From Helochares maculicollis (taxonomy: Eukaryota > Arthropoda > Insecta > Coleoptera > Hydrophilidae), in assembly GCA_033557835.1 (NCBI GenBank), contig JAWQRO010000190.1:1-49759 (forward strand): a DNA stretch of 49,759 nt, in the 5' to 3' direction. The number at the start of each line of letters is the position of its first letter. Within the stretch, counting starts at the first letter, position 1. This document shows, piece by piece, positions 33,201-43,161 of this stretch. Under the pieces are notes generated by a model that saw nothing but the letters and a program-made list of their open reading frames with translations, did no database searches and had not been told where the DNA came from. Position numbers and translations under genes: made by a program.

Positions 33201-36200
33201 TGCAAGAAGATGGAAACTTATTACCATTATAGGAATGAAAGCATTAATTGCTGTTTTATTAGAAATGGTTATTACCAGACGTCCAACAATGACGTCTTAT
33301 TGGAATACAGGCACAAGGCAAATACCGTGGTTTAGAAACATATTTCCTAGGGATAGGATTCTGTTGATCATAAGTTTTTTTCATTTGGTTGACAATATCG
33401 CATTGGTATCACCAGGACATCCAGATTACGACCCATGTGGAACATTTAACTTTCTTGTGGATTATGCCAATAAGATTTTTCGTGAACAGTATACATTGCA
33501 CTAACAGTTGAGTAACGATAAATTACAAGTTTCAATCGAGCATAAAACACTGCCTTCCTAAAAAAAAGCACCACGAATGAGTGATCAAATTTTGGATGCT
33601 TTGCGATTCTGCTTCAAAGTATTGCTTTTAGGATTTCTTTCTTATCGGAAAGCAACCGAAAGCAAGGAACACATAAAAAATAATGGGTTGGGATATGTTG
33701 TTGTCCAACAATTATTAAATTTAGGGAAATATTTGAATACAGGATCTCATATTTGCCCCGATAACTTTTTTGCAAGCATCCAACTAGCAAGAGTATTATT
33801 GCAAAACAATACATATTTAATTGGAACTATTAGAAAAATCGTTCCAAAGAAGGCTAAGTTTGCAGATATTGGCAAATCTAAATATTTTGAAAGCAATGGA
33901 ATCTTCTAATCAAGAGAAAACGTCTCAAGGAAATCCCTCCATATTGGTTTCAACGAACTGCACCAGAGATAATGTAGTCGTCTGCAACGGAAAGGGGAAT
34001 TTATGAATCAGTAAAGATGAACCCTGCTGTTGTTCATAATTCCAACAAGTTCATGGGTGATGTGGGCGAAGCAGATAAAATGCTTTATGCATACCTAGAT
34101 GACATAAATACAATGAAGTATTGGAAAAAAATTGTATTCAAGATTATTAGAAGAATGGTCTTAAAGGCCTACATCATATACTTTGGAAATTATAAGGGTG
34201 AAAAGCTAACCACGATATAATTTGTCTCAAATATTATTAATGAAATCAAAACGGAATGGTTCGCAAACAAAAATAATGCATATAAACAACCCACATCATC
34301 TACTGATCTACACCAAGCGCAATATTTAGTGTTGAAAAGCTACCTGGACTAAATTTACGCGCTTTGTATAGCAAACGACCCGTGTAAAAGATTATAAGAA
34401 ATCATTTGTGTTAATTTGACTGAATTATAAGTGCTTATTACCAATTTTACTCACAAAATTAATTGAAACAAATTTATGTAAACAGTTGATATTTTGTAAT
34501 TTTTGTTGTTGCTGCAAAGTGATACAAGTTAGTTTATTGTATGAAAAGTGTTTTACATTTTTTTGTTTGCCACACGTGCAATCAGTGCCGTAGTTTTGGC
34601 ATATGTCCGAAAAAAATACGTTAACCGACAAACGATTAAACTTCCAACAGCTAAAAATGCAATTACTGTATCTTCTACGCAGCTGATTCAGGCTGCACCC
34701 TCAATTAAATGCATCAACTAAGTTGGAACATCCAGAATTGGATGGCTACGTACCATGAGACAAAACAATTTTTTTCAAATCTTTCTATTACATTATTCAA
34801 AATATTCTCCTGTTCCAACACACTTTTTATAGTGATTCAACAATAATTCAAATGCCTGCTCAAGCTCAATTTTCGGTATTGCCCCTAATATGCGCGTAGA
34901 CTCTCTTCCGATGGTTTCAGTAACATTAAAAATGCATCTTTTCATTTTCATTTTTGGAAATTAAGAGAAGTCACATAGTGCTAAATCAGGGGAATACGGC
35001 GAATGATTCAACACACAGACTTGATGTCGTGCCAAAAATTAACGAACAATCAATGTGTGACTTGCTGCATTATCGTGTCAAACACTAGTTATCAGAATTG
35101 CGATATTCTGGTCGAATTCGACGAATTCTTCCCATTAATCGTTGTAAAACTCCCAAGTAGAAAGCACCAGTAACTGTTTGACTCTGTGAGAAGACCTCAC
35201 GGTAGATAATGCCTTTGCTATTGAAGAAAATAGTGAACATTGTCTTGATTTTTGACGGAACTTTTTGTGTTTTCTTGGCTTGAGGTAATGATTTTGACTT
35301 CCATTCGGCACTTTGACGTTTTGATTTTGGGTCATATTGAAAACACCAGGTCTTGTCACCAGTAACGATTGATTTGAGGAAGGTTGAGCTGTTATTTGCT
35401 ACGGAGCTATTACTTGCCGCTTGTACAATCTCTCTGGGATGTTTCTGTGATCGTTGGGTGCAAATTCTTGCACTTTTTGAATCAAATCTGCTGTTCTACT
35501 TGTTATTGGCCTTTCCACACGTTCGTCGTCCTCCAATGATTATCTGCCTTCCTAAAATCGTTTGTGCCACTCAAAATTCTTTGACCGTGATAAACATTCA
35601 CTTCCATACAACATGTAGCAAAATAAACTGATAAACGAATTATCAAAAACAATGGTAAATGTCAGCCGATTTAAATAAAAGTTCTAAATTATGTTTGTAA
35701 ATGTCCAAACTTCATAACAAAATTTAAACATGTAACTACTGGTTGCTGAGATATAGCTTTAATTGCCGCACTGTGTATTAAACACATACTACGCTGTCAA
35801 TTAAAGGGATTAAACCTTCACACAGTCACTAACATCAAAGCCCTGTTTGCTTCCCCGATTCAGACTTTACCTTTAATTAGAGCTGATTATGAACGTTTAG
35901 CCTTAAACAAGTCAGTCAACTAAGAGCCTCTCTTTAAACTATATACGTATAAAATTTGAGAAAGAGGCTTATAAATTGATAGCCTATGGGAATGACAAAG
36001 CATTAAGAGTCTATCCTGAAATAAATAATGACAGAGTTCCAGTACTAAGAAGATGCAAATAACCGAGAGGGAGAAAGAAACGTTTTGAAACTTTCGATTA
36101 TTTGTAACCCTTAAATATGAAGATTTGGTATTTCACCAAATATTAAATGCCATGACCAACGAATTCCAAATTTCCATTTCATACATACATTCGAACAAAT

Positions 36201-38062
36201 ATTTAAAATAATAGTAGGAACCTGCCCATTTGCACACAAGTTTAAAGTGAAAAATTAAATAATAAGAAGAAGTTTTAATATTGTCATTGATTTTTAACAT
36301 CCGAAATGTACAAATGTATATTTTATATATTCATGATATCTTTCTTTTGGTCTACAGTTTGCTTAAACCTAAAAAGAATTAGTTGATTTATCAAGACCAA
36401 TTTAATGTTGCCAAAATCTGAAGTTCCAAATGCATTTAAGTATTTTTATTCTTTGTATGCTACCGTACTAGGTTGCATAAGGCATCTCTTTTTAGGTTTT
36501 AAGTAGATTTTTACAGATTGAGTTTTGAAATGTTTCTTTTTTTTAATTCTCTTTGGCCAATTTCAACATTAAACTTACTGACAAGTTGCAATATTTACAG
36601 GTTGAAACTCCCAATGCTACAATTGTACTTATATATACCCACTTTGACCACATTAGGCATACTTGCATGGAAATTTTAACGAATTAATCTTAGCAAAATA
36701 TAGTCAAATTTAACCAGTAGATTTATGTAGATTTGGGAAATCTTTAATTATCACTCTCAGGCCTATTAAAACCCTACATTTACTTGAATAATGCGATTCT
36801 TTGGTTTTTTTATATTTCGCGAAATTTTACTATATTAATAATCGTTAGCCAAAGATATGAATATCCAACCGTAATCGCCCAACAAATTGATGCAATATAA
36901 AAATGTCATCACAGATAATTTTATTGCAGGGTCATCGGGCACATCTGGAAGGGCCGATGTAGATTTACGTAATTTGGGACTAGGTTTTAAATCTATGCAA
37001 AATTACACGCCGGCATCCGAGATAGACGCCAGCATAAAATCGCACAATGCAATACCATGGAAAGTTTTAATCGTTGAAATTCCCAAGCCCGATTATACAG
37101 GACTGAAACTCAGCATCCAAGATGCCCAAACTTCGGGTGATCCTCGGCTCAAGAAGATATTTAGACTTGATTCGAAAGTCGTGGAAGAGAAAGACAGTCC
37201 GGCAAGTCCGAAAGCTGAAACGACCTCTAAGCCTGCTCCAGCGAGAATTGATCCTCGGAGACGGAAAATGGAGGAAGCCAAACAAGATCCGGTCAACATG
37301 TCCTACGCCCAGCAATTGGCGATGCTGCAAAGCTCGCCCTTTTACCAAAGCTTAACGAGCAACCAGAAGCTGCTCCTCAACCAAGAATTGTCGATGCGGA
37401 ATGACCAATCGGGAAGCAATGATCCGATTCTAAATGGAATTTTATCGAATTTAGGATTGATACCCGGAAACAGCATGGCTCCCAATCAAGGCTCCTTAAA
37501 CATTTTAGCCACCATCAACAATCTGAACCCGATGTTAGGACAAAATCCCAACGTGTTGGGGGCTAATCCTAATATGATGCAAAATCCCAACATTCCCAAT
37601 ATGAATATGAACATGGGCCCTGGTGGCCTGGGGAATAATCCTCCAAACATGATGGGTAATAACCCAAATGTGAACCCGAATATTTTGTCCCAGAATCCTA
37701 ATTTGATGAATCAGATGGCACAGTCAATTAATCAACCGGGCCTATTGGGAGCTGCGCCTGGTATTCCAAACCTACCCCCAGATTTTCCAATTAACTTCGA
37801 CCCGAGAAACGGGGGCTTATTAGGCAACGCCCCTCCTTTCACAAATTACCAAGAGAATAATTACAACAACTATAATAACGACGATTATTACGAAGGTAAT
37901 AATTTTGGAGGCAACAATAATCCTGGGAACAGGGGCAATGAACGAGGTGGTTTCAGGGACAGAAACCGCAGGGGGCGCAATAATTTCAACAGGAACAATG
38001 GCAATAGAAATTTTAGGAATAGGAACAATAATCGTTCTAATCGTAGTCATTCACCTCCCTAA
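24259..38062 (+). CDS. su(s): Suppressor of sable / ZC3H4-like CCCH zinc-finger protein
   Basis: Nuclear RNA-binding protein of the Su(s)/ZC3H4 family, which in flies and mammals works with Wdr82 to terminate and clear aberrant transcripts. Exons: 24259-24596, 28778-29482, 29570-29800, 30207-30378, 30490-30905, 30958-31662 and 36930-38062, all GT-AG and phase-consistent, 1,232 codons plus an unidentified N-terminal exon. The protein runs: acidic L-E-D-G-E-I-E-D-D-D-D-E near its start; a basic coiled region (E-R-M-E-R-E-K-R); Lys/Arg-rich tracts; three CCCH fingers at 29242-29472 (C-x7-C-x5-C-x3-H twice, C-x8-C-x5-C-x3-H once); the family block L-F-K-H-I-E-T-A-P-K-E-I-L-G-D-F-P-R-L; eleven D-x-D-x-R motifs; D-P-R-L and D-P-R-R motifs; an Asn/Pro-rich stretch; and an Arg/Asn/Gly-rich C-terminus. 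Large introns 24597-28777 and 31663-36929 carry transposons. The 172-bp exon 30207-30378 is too short for ORF detection. Family sure; orthology strongly supported by domain order. Confidence 0.87.
24597..26924. other. su(s)-like first large intron, 5' part
   Basis: Intronic AT-rich DNA. A 100-codon minus-strand frame at 25469-25771 has no recognisable motif and I leave it uncalled. No other feature is seen before the mariner at 26925. Confidence 0.4.
26925..27704 (+). mobile_element. internally deleted Mos1-type mariner
   Basis: A 780-bp element with terminal inverted repeats ('CCAGGTGC', then G or A, then 'CAAGTTTAAAAT') and flanking TA (26923-26924, 27705-27706). It lacks the N-terminal DNA-binding region. 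It keeps the first catalytic motif A-G-D-E-K-W-I-Y-F-E-N-P-K, the second L-Q-H-D-N-A-P-A-H and the third P-P-Y-S-P-D-L-E-L-S-D-Y-H, with several stops. It lies in the first large intron of su(s)-like, in the same orientation as the gene. Confidence 0.85.
27705..28777. other. su(s)-like first large intron, 3' part
   Basis: AT-rich intronic sequence; nothing is recognised except the splice acceptor TTTTCCGAATAG ending at 28777. Confidence 0.4.
31663..32589. other. su(s)-like last intron, 5' part
   Basis: Donor ATAG|GTGAGT at 31663. A simple-sequence-like stretch at 32100-32290 repeats variants of 'GAATATAAAGAAGAAATTTG' several times, a short diverged tandem array. No gene is supported; the 71-codon frame at 32361-32576 has no family features. 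Confidence 0.45.
32590..34639 (+). mobile_element. piggyBac-like element with TTAA target duplication, degenerate
   Basis: TTAA at 32590-32593 and 34636-34639 flank inverted ends that begin TCGTTTG and match at about 12 of 16 positions. The coding region (32818-34220) reads as a piggyBac transposase: an acidic N-terminus (N-E-T-D-S-E-S-W-T-D-E-E), a central block (T-M-T-S-Y-W-N-T-G-T and N-I-F-P-R-D-R-I-L-L-I-I-S-F-F-H), C-P-D-N-F-F-A-S in the catalytic core, and N-P-A-V-V-H-N-S-N-K-F-M-G-D-V-G-E-A-D-K near the C-terminus. At least four stops or frameshifts (near 33025, 33502, 33907, 34003) break it. Inserted in the last intron of su(s)-like, sense orientation. Confidence 0.88.
34690..35660 (-). 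mobile_element. degenerate mariner in the su(s)-like last intron
   Basis: On the minus strand the HTH-region remnant (about 35625-35450) includes E-D-D-E-R-V-E-R-P-I-T-S-R-T-A-D-L-I. It is followed by V-T-G-D-K-T-W-C-F-Q-Y-D-P-K, the first catalytic motif, at about 35370-35330, then a well-preserved stretch to about 35140. Beyond that the frame breaks repeatedly, with only traces of the second and third catalytic regions. No clear terminal repeats were found. Its lineage resembles mariner copies 1 and 2 more than the Mos1-type copy. Confidence 0.72.
35661..36929. other. su(s)-like last intron, 3' part
   Basis: AT-rich intronic DNA with no recognisable element. It ends in the acceptor TTTTATTGCAG at 36929. 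Confidence 0.4.
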
Positions 38063-38960
38063 ATATTAGAGACGTAGAATTTAGATTAATCCGGATTTTT
38101 GTGCAACTTATATTAGGTTAAGTTTGACAAGGGCGTCAATTCATCATTCATAATGAATTCATGGATTGAGCTCCACATAAGACTTTTTAGGCATAGACTC
38201 CTTACATTAAGGAATAAAGTGCTTTATATTTTTTATAATAAAAATTGTTCAAAACTTTCAAAATAATCAAATCGAAGCTGTGATATATTTATAATTTAAT
38301 TGTTTACATATATCAAGCGCAAATAACGTTTTTTTTTAAATTATTTCCTACATATAGATTGTTTTTCAATTTCTTTTTCTATTATATAATTGCTAGATAT
38401 TTTCTTATTGTTTACACAAAAATCTTTAATCTAAATTCGTTAGTTTGGTGTGCCAAATATTTTTTGAATTTCGATTACTATATGATGAAAACGATCCTGA
38501 TTGGTACAAATGTTAATGTATTGCTGTTGTTTCATTCCTAATTCTTAGTTCATTATAAATAGATATTTGTAAATATAAATGCAAGTAATTCACTATTATT
38601 AAAAATAATGTCTTATGTATGTATATAGTTCAATAAACAAATATGTATAATTTATTTTTTTTATTAGTTATTTTTATATGCAATTGTCAGAAGATTTCCT
38701 TTTGAAAGTTGTTTGAAGCTGATAATATTTTTATGATTGTAGACATTATTTAAGATTTTGAAGTTAAGTGATCTTAGTCGGTTTGTTTCTGTATTCTGTA
38801 CATTTATTTCATGATTATAGCCACTTCAAAAATGCAATACTCATTTTTTTGTTCTTTGAGGCTTGGCTGACTGTATATTGAGAGATAAGGAATTTGTCAC
38901 CTATATTATAAGTTCAATAAAAATTTTGTAATAATTTTCTTCTTGTATTTTTACATGACC
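38063..38960 (+). promoter_or_regulatory. su(s)-like 3' UTR with poly(A) signals and Pumilio-type sites
   Basis: Candidate AATAAA signals are at about 38213, 38632-38637 (CAATAAACA) and about 38917 (TTCAATAAAAA). Two exact Pumilio-consensus octamers (TGTANATA) occur as TGTAAATA at 38568-38575 and TGTATATA at 38620-38627, the second only five bases before the 38632 AATAAA. Alternative polyadenylation would therefore include or exclude them. Function is inferred from motif only. Confidence 0.5.
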
Positions 38961-39049
38961 CTCTTCATCTATTTGAGATGTATTTTTTGATACAAAAGCA
39001 TAACAGTTAGAACATTTTTATAACTGCACTAAAAATCAATATTGGGCTA

Positions 39050-40135
39050 TTCGGAAAGTTCGTTCGCTTAGTTCATTAGTTCCCCTTTCGTCACTTCTCA
39101 TGATGTAGATTCTATTCTATTGTAACTTCCTCCCATTTCTCCTTTAAGCCGTTTACTTGTGTTCATGTCGTCGTGAGTGGTTGACGTTTAAAACAAAAGT
39201 TTTAAAAAGTGCAAAATATGAGCGAAAAAGAAATTTTTAGACAAATTTTGCTGATTTATTTCCATAAAGGTAAAACAGCTGCTAAAGCCATGCGAAAAAT
39301 AAACTCTGTTTATAAAAAGCATGGACCAAGTGAACGAACTTTCCAGAAATGGTTTAAAACATTTTCTACTTGAGACTTTTCCGTAAAGGACGCTCCTAGA
39401 TCAAGACGACCAAAAGGAATTGTTTGTAGGAAGTGAGAGACTTAATTATCGTTAATCCCCGTGTAACAGACAAATAGCTAAAGGTATCCAGAAGTCAGTG
39501 TCAACTGTTCACGGCGGTATAAAAGAGCTCAGATTTGTGAGTGAACTTGATATGTGGGTGCCTTATTCTCTCACTGAGATCAACCGCCGGAATAGCGATA
39601 ATCTTAGGATCAGAAATAAAGACAAATTTTTTTAAGAACTTCATCACAGGGAATGAAAAGTGGATTGTTTACAACAATATGAGGAATATAAAGAGGGCCT
39701 TCACCTCAGGAAGGTAATGTTGTCATTTTGGTGGGATATCAAAGAAGTGGTCTTTTTCGGACCCGTCTGAAATTGTCGGTGTATAAGTGGGAAGTATTAC
39801 CTCACCCACTGTACTCCCCAGACCTCACCCCTTCCGAGTATTACCTGTTTGGCAGTCTGAGCAACCATTTGAGGTGTTTGGAGTTCCGAAACGAAGAGGA
39901 AGTGAAAAACGATGTTCAGCGCTTTTTGTCAAAAAACCACACGAGTTTCATGAGAAAAATTAAAAAGCTTCCAGACAGGTGGAAAGAGGTTATAGAAAAA
40001 GATTATATAATTGAATAAAAAATTGTTTTGTTGTAAAAAAATTGCAAATAAATTTCTTTAAAAAAAACGGTACAAGCTCAACTCAAATTTTGAAGGCAAT
40101 TTTGAACCAAAAAATTATTTATTTCCCCGACAGTA
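39050..40135 (+). mobile_element. internally deleted mariner
   Basis: Begins near 'CTATTCGGAAAGTTCGTTCG' (39048). A transposase start at 39218, M-S-E-K-E-I-F-R-Q-I-L-L, leads into an HTH region with K-A-M-R-K-I-N-S-V-Y-K-K-H-G. Stops follow, with G-N-E-K-W-I-V-Y-N-N near 39650 for the first catalytic motif (Asn for Asp). The second motif is deleted. The C-terminus is well kept (39785-40018): L-Y-S-P-D-L-T-P-S-E-Y-Y-L-F through to the stop, with Glu in place of the last Asp. The right end may be the 'TTTCCCCGACAGTA' at about 40135; end pairing is weak. Confidence 0.75.
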
Positions 40136-41689
40136 CTTATGCATACTCGAGTAAATACATTGTTATATCCCCCCCCCCCATTTTCTAGAACTAGGTCATA
40201 ATGATTGTAATTATTTTCTAATCCACTGGAAATATGATTGGCTTAGTTTTGAAACCCTAAACGCATATCTTCATAACAGAAAATAAACTTTCTGTTGCAA
40301 CTGAGATTTTTGTTTGGCATTTCATAGCCTTCTAGACTTAAAAAATACACAATTAAAAATTTTATTTCAGTGTATCTTTAGTTTTTCAAATGTACACATT
40401 GATTTTGCTAATAAACGACCTCATGTAATCAAGACTCCGTTCATATACAGAGTTCTAAAATCATGAAGTAAATAAATTAGACAGTTCTAATGTACGTGCT
40501 GCAAGTAATCGATTTAAAACTTATTATGAATTAGCCTTAAGACAATTGTTAAGAAAAGCCGACAAAACTGTGGGTGTAGATATCTCAAGTAATATTTTTA
40601 ATGTGATTTTCTTTATTGGTGAAGACTATTTTGATTTGTCGGTGCTGAAACCAAATCGCCACTGACGAACCATTTATAAATTTAAACATCATAAACAATC
40701 TATAAAGTGGAGTGATGTGATTAAATCAGAAATTACATTTTTGTAGGACGAATTACAGTAGGTTGTAATATTAAGTAAATTCTCACTGTAATTTGCCACA
40801 ACAGAGAGGATAATGTAAGGTGAGCGACTGCTGCTGTGCTGTGCAGTCAACAAGCAATCAAATTATCTAGGGAGATCGAAACTTCTATGAATTTACAAAC
40901 CTTGGAGTACTCCATATATCAAATTCATCTTGAATCATAGTCATGTTTTCATTTCAATTCAGTCGAGTTGAAACGTCATACTTGAACAAAGATTTAGATA
41001 TAAAAGCCTACTCGCCTAAAAGGGTGGAATTGTTAAAAAACAGTTGAACGATGGCAAGCGCAATAGAAACAGTCAAGCCTTTGTCTGTTCTAGAAGTATA
41101 CAAAAATAAATGTATGTACATTCATGTAAACAACTTGACTATACATAGAATAAGTGTATGACTAAACATATTAAGGACATTTTTGTGATTATTTTTTAAT
41201 TCCAAACCCTGTTCGTGGGAAGTAAATTAAAATTTCACGATTTCTCTTCTTTACCGCCGGACAATTTACTTTCTTCAATACATTAGCGCACCTTTAATGG
41301 TTTTTCATTTGATATTTATTCACCTCAGCCTTGTTGCGATTTAGAGCAATATTTAATAGATTATGCCATTGACTGCATACATATTTAACTTGTCTTAAAA
41401 GACTAAGCTCTGAAAAAAGCTTTCAAACAGATCTGCCCATTTCTCCATTCATTAATTGATGCTTTTCTGGTATAAAGTTTTATCTGATCATTACTTTCTA
41501 ATATTAGTTTGGTGCATATGAAACGTTGGATTTTTTTACATGCGAAGGTTTGACTTCCTGTTTTCAGTATACTTTTGCTTTTGGCATATCCTCGTTTTTA
41601 GTCATACTGTCCACTGCCAGAGTCACATTTCAAAAAACCTCGAAAGTGTCCCTTTTGTTATTTGATTAGAATTTTGTACCGATATGAAT
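40136..41689. other. intergenic AT-rich spacer
   Basis: About 1.55 kb between the su(s)-like and C2H2 genes. It holds a C10 run near 40171. I see no coding frame, repeat or RNA gene that I can support. Confidence 0.35.
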
Positions 41690-42570
41690 CTAAACGATAT
41701 TAGTATAATTTTTTTGTATGAATATAAAATCCGTAAAACTGCTGCACGCTACATAAGCCAAGCGTTTGAGAACAATACAGTTAATGATTGAAAAGTGCAG
41801 CGTTGGTTTGAAAAATTTAGGTCCGATGATTTTTCACTACAAAATGATTCGCGTGGGAGACCCAAAACATCTGAGAACCGATGATTTGATGGCATTGGTG
41901 GACGTAGATCTAGCTGTATCCACGAAAGAACTGGCTACCACAATGAAAGTTGACCATACAACAATATCGCAACATCTTTCTGGAATTGGCAAGGTGAAGA
42001 AAATGGATTAGTGGATCCCGCAAGAACTAACTGAGTAAAATAAGTTGTTTCGGTTGAACTTATATTCATCGTTATTATCCCAATTTCATCAAGAGCGATT
42101 TTTCGATCAGATTATTACCTGTAATGAAAAATCGGTTCTGTACGACAACAGTAAAAGCTGAGCTCGGAGGCTTGCTGGGGATGAGGTCTGTACTTGTTCG
42201 GTAGAATGCGACTGGGGTAATTCATTACTCGTTCCTTCGAACTGGGGATACAATTACAGCCAAGAAGTGCTGCCAGTGCATTGATGAGATGCATGATAAA
42301 TTGAAAATTACTCGCCCATCACTTGTTAATCGGCACGTCCCACTACTTCACCATGACGATGCTCGGCCACATACAGCCCACAAAACAATTGCGAAATTAA
42401 ACGAATTGAAATTCGAAGTTTTGCAGCACCCAGCTTATCCACCAGATCTCGCACCAACCGACTTACATGTTTTTAAAAATTTAGAATTGTACAAGCTAAA
42501 CAGTATGAAAAATGTATTGATTCGAAAGGTCAGAATATTTTTAAGACAATCATCTAGGCTTTAAAGCATC
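41690..42570 (+). mobile_element. degenerate mariner
   Basis: Starts near 41684 with a transposase-like M-N-L-N-D-I-S-I-I-F-L, then V-Q-R-W-F-E-K-F-R-S-D-D-F-S-L with R-G-R-P-K, and the helix S-T-K-E-L-A-T-T-M-K-V-D-H-T-T-I. A C-N-E-K-S-V-L-Y-D-N first catalytic remnant lies near 42120. The last third (42289-42560) has L-L-H-H-D-D-A-R-P-H-T-A and P-A-Y-P-P-D-L-A-P-T-D, keeping the aspartates. At least three frame breaks. No clear terminal repeats were found. Confidence 0.75.
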
Positions 42571-43161
42571 GCCAGGAAAAGTGTAATCAAGGTAAGCAAG
42601 AATTAAAACAGTCTTTGTCTATATAGGCTTGGCAGGCAATGTGTTAATGCATGTAAAATGAAATTTGGCAACATCATAGTTGTTGTTGAACTTTAGTAGC
42701 ATAATTCCTATAATTATAACATATTTTGAAAAACAATTGAATAGCTCCTTTATAGTGAATATGTTTCAAAATTAGCTTCTGGAAGGGGGGGGGTGAAAAA
42801 TTCTAAAATAGAAGCACTCTACCAACAAAATAATCGCAGTGATAGAACTAGCACAGGGTTATTAGTTCTTCAATTAAATAAGTTACAACCATTACAAATG
42901 AGCAGATTATTTTAAATTGAACACCTGTAAAAATTTTAATCAATATTAGTATGCTATTGCAACAATATATTGCCTAACAACAGCAATAAATTGCCTAATA
43001 AAACAGTGCATTTCAGTTTACTGTCCTTAGCATATTTTTAGTAAAACAAACTGATGAAACTATATCTTTGAAAAAAGTGTGTATTTTTAATTACATTAAA
43101 CAATTAAAATATTACTGTACAAATATTATTTACACATTGAAATAGAAAAATTATCCTATTA
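42571..43161. other. 3' flank of the C2H2 gene
   Basis: A G9 run lies at about 42785. On the minus strand ATTAAA hexamers occur near 43090 and 42938 and a TGTAAATA octamer near 43125, compatible with the 3' UTR of the C2H2 gene. No canonical AATAAA is seen on that strand close to the stop. Confidence 0.35.

Noticed and set aside
37820..38050. Minus-strand Ile/Val-rich frame
   Set aside because: Antisense of the Asn/Arg-rich C-terminus of su(s)-like.
40165..40180. C10 homopolymer, with a matching G9 run at 42785
   Set aside because: Simple homopolymers; could be sequencing or replication slippage and carry no evident function.
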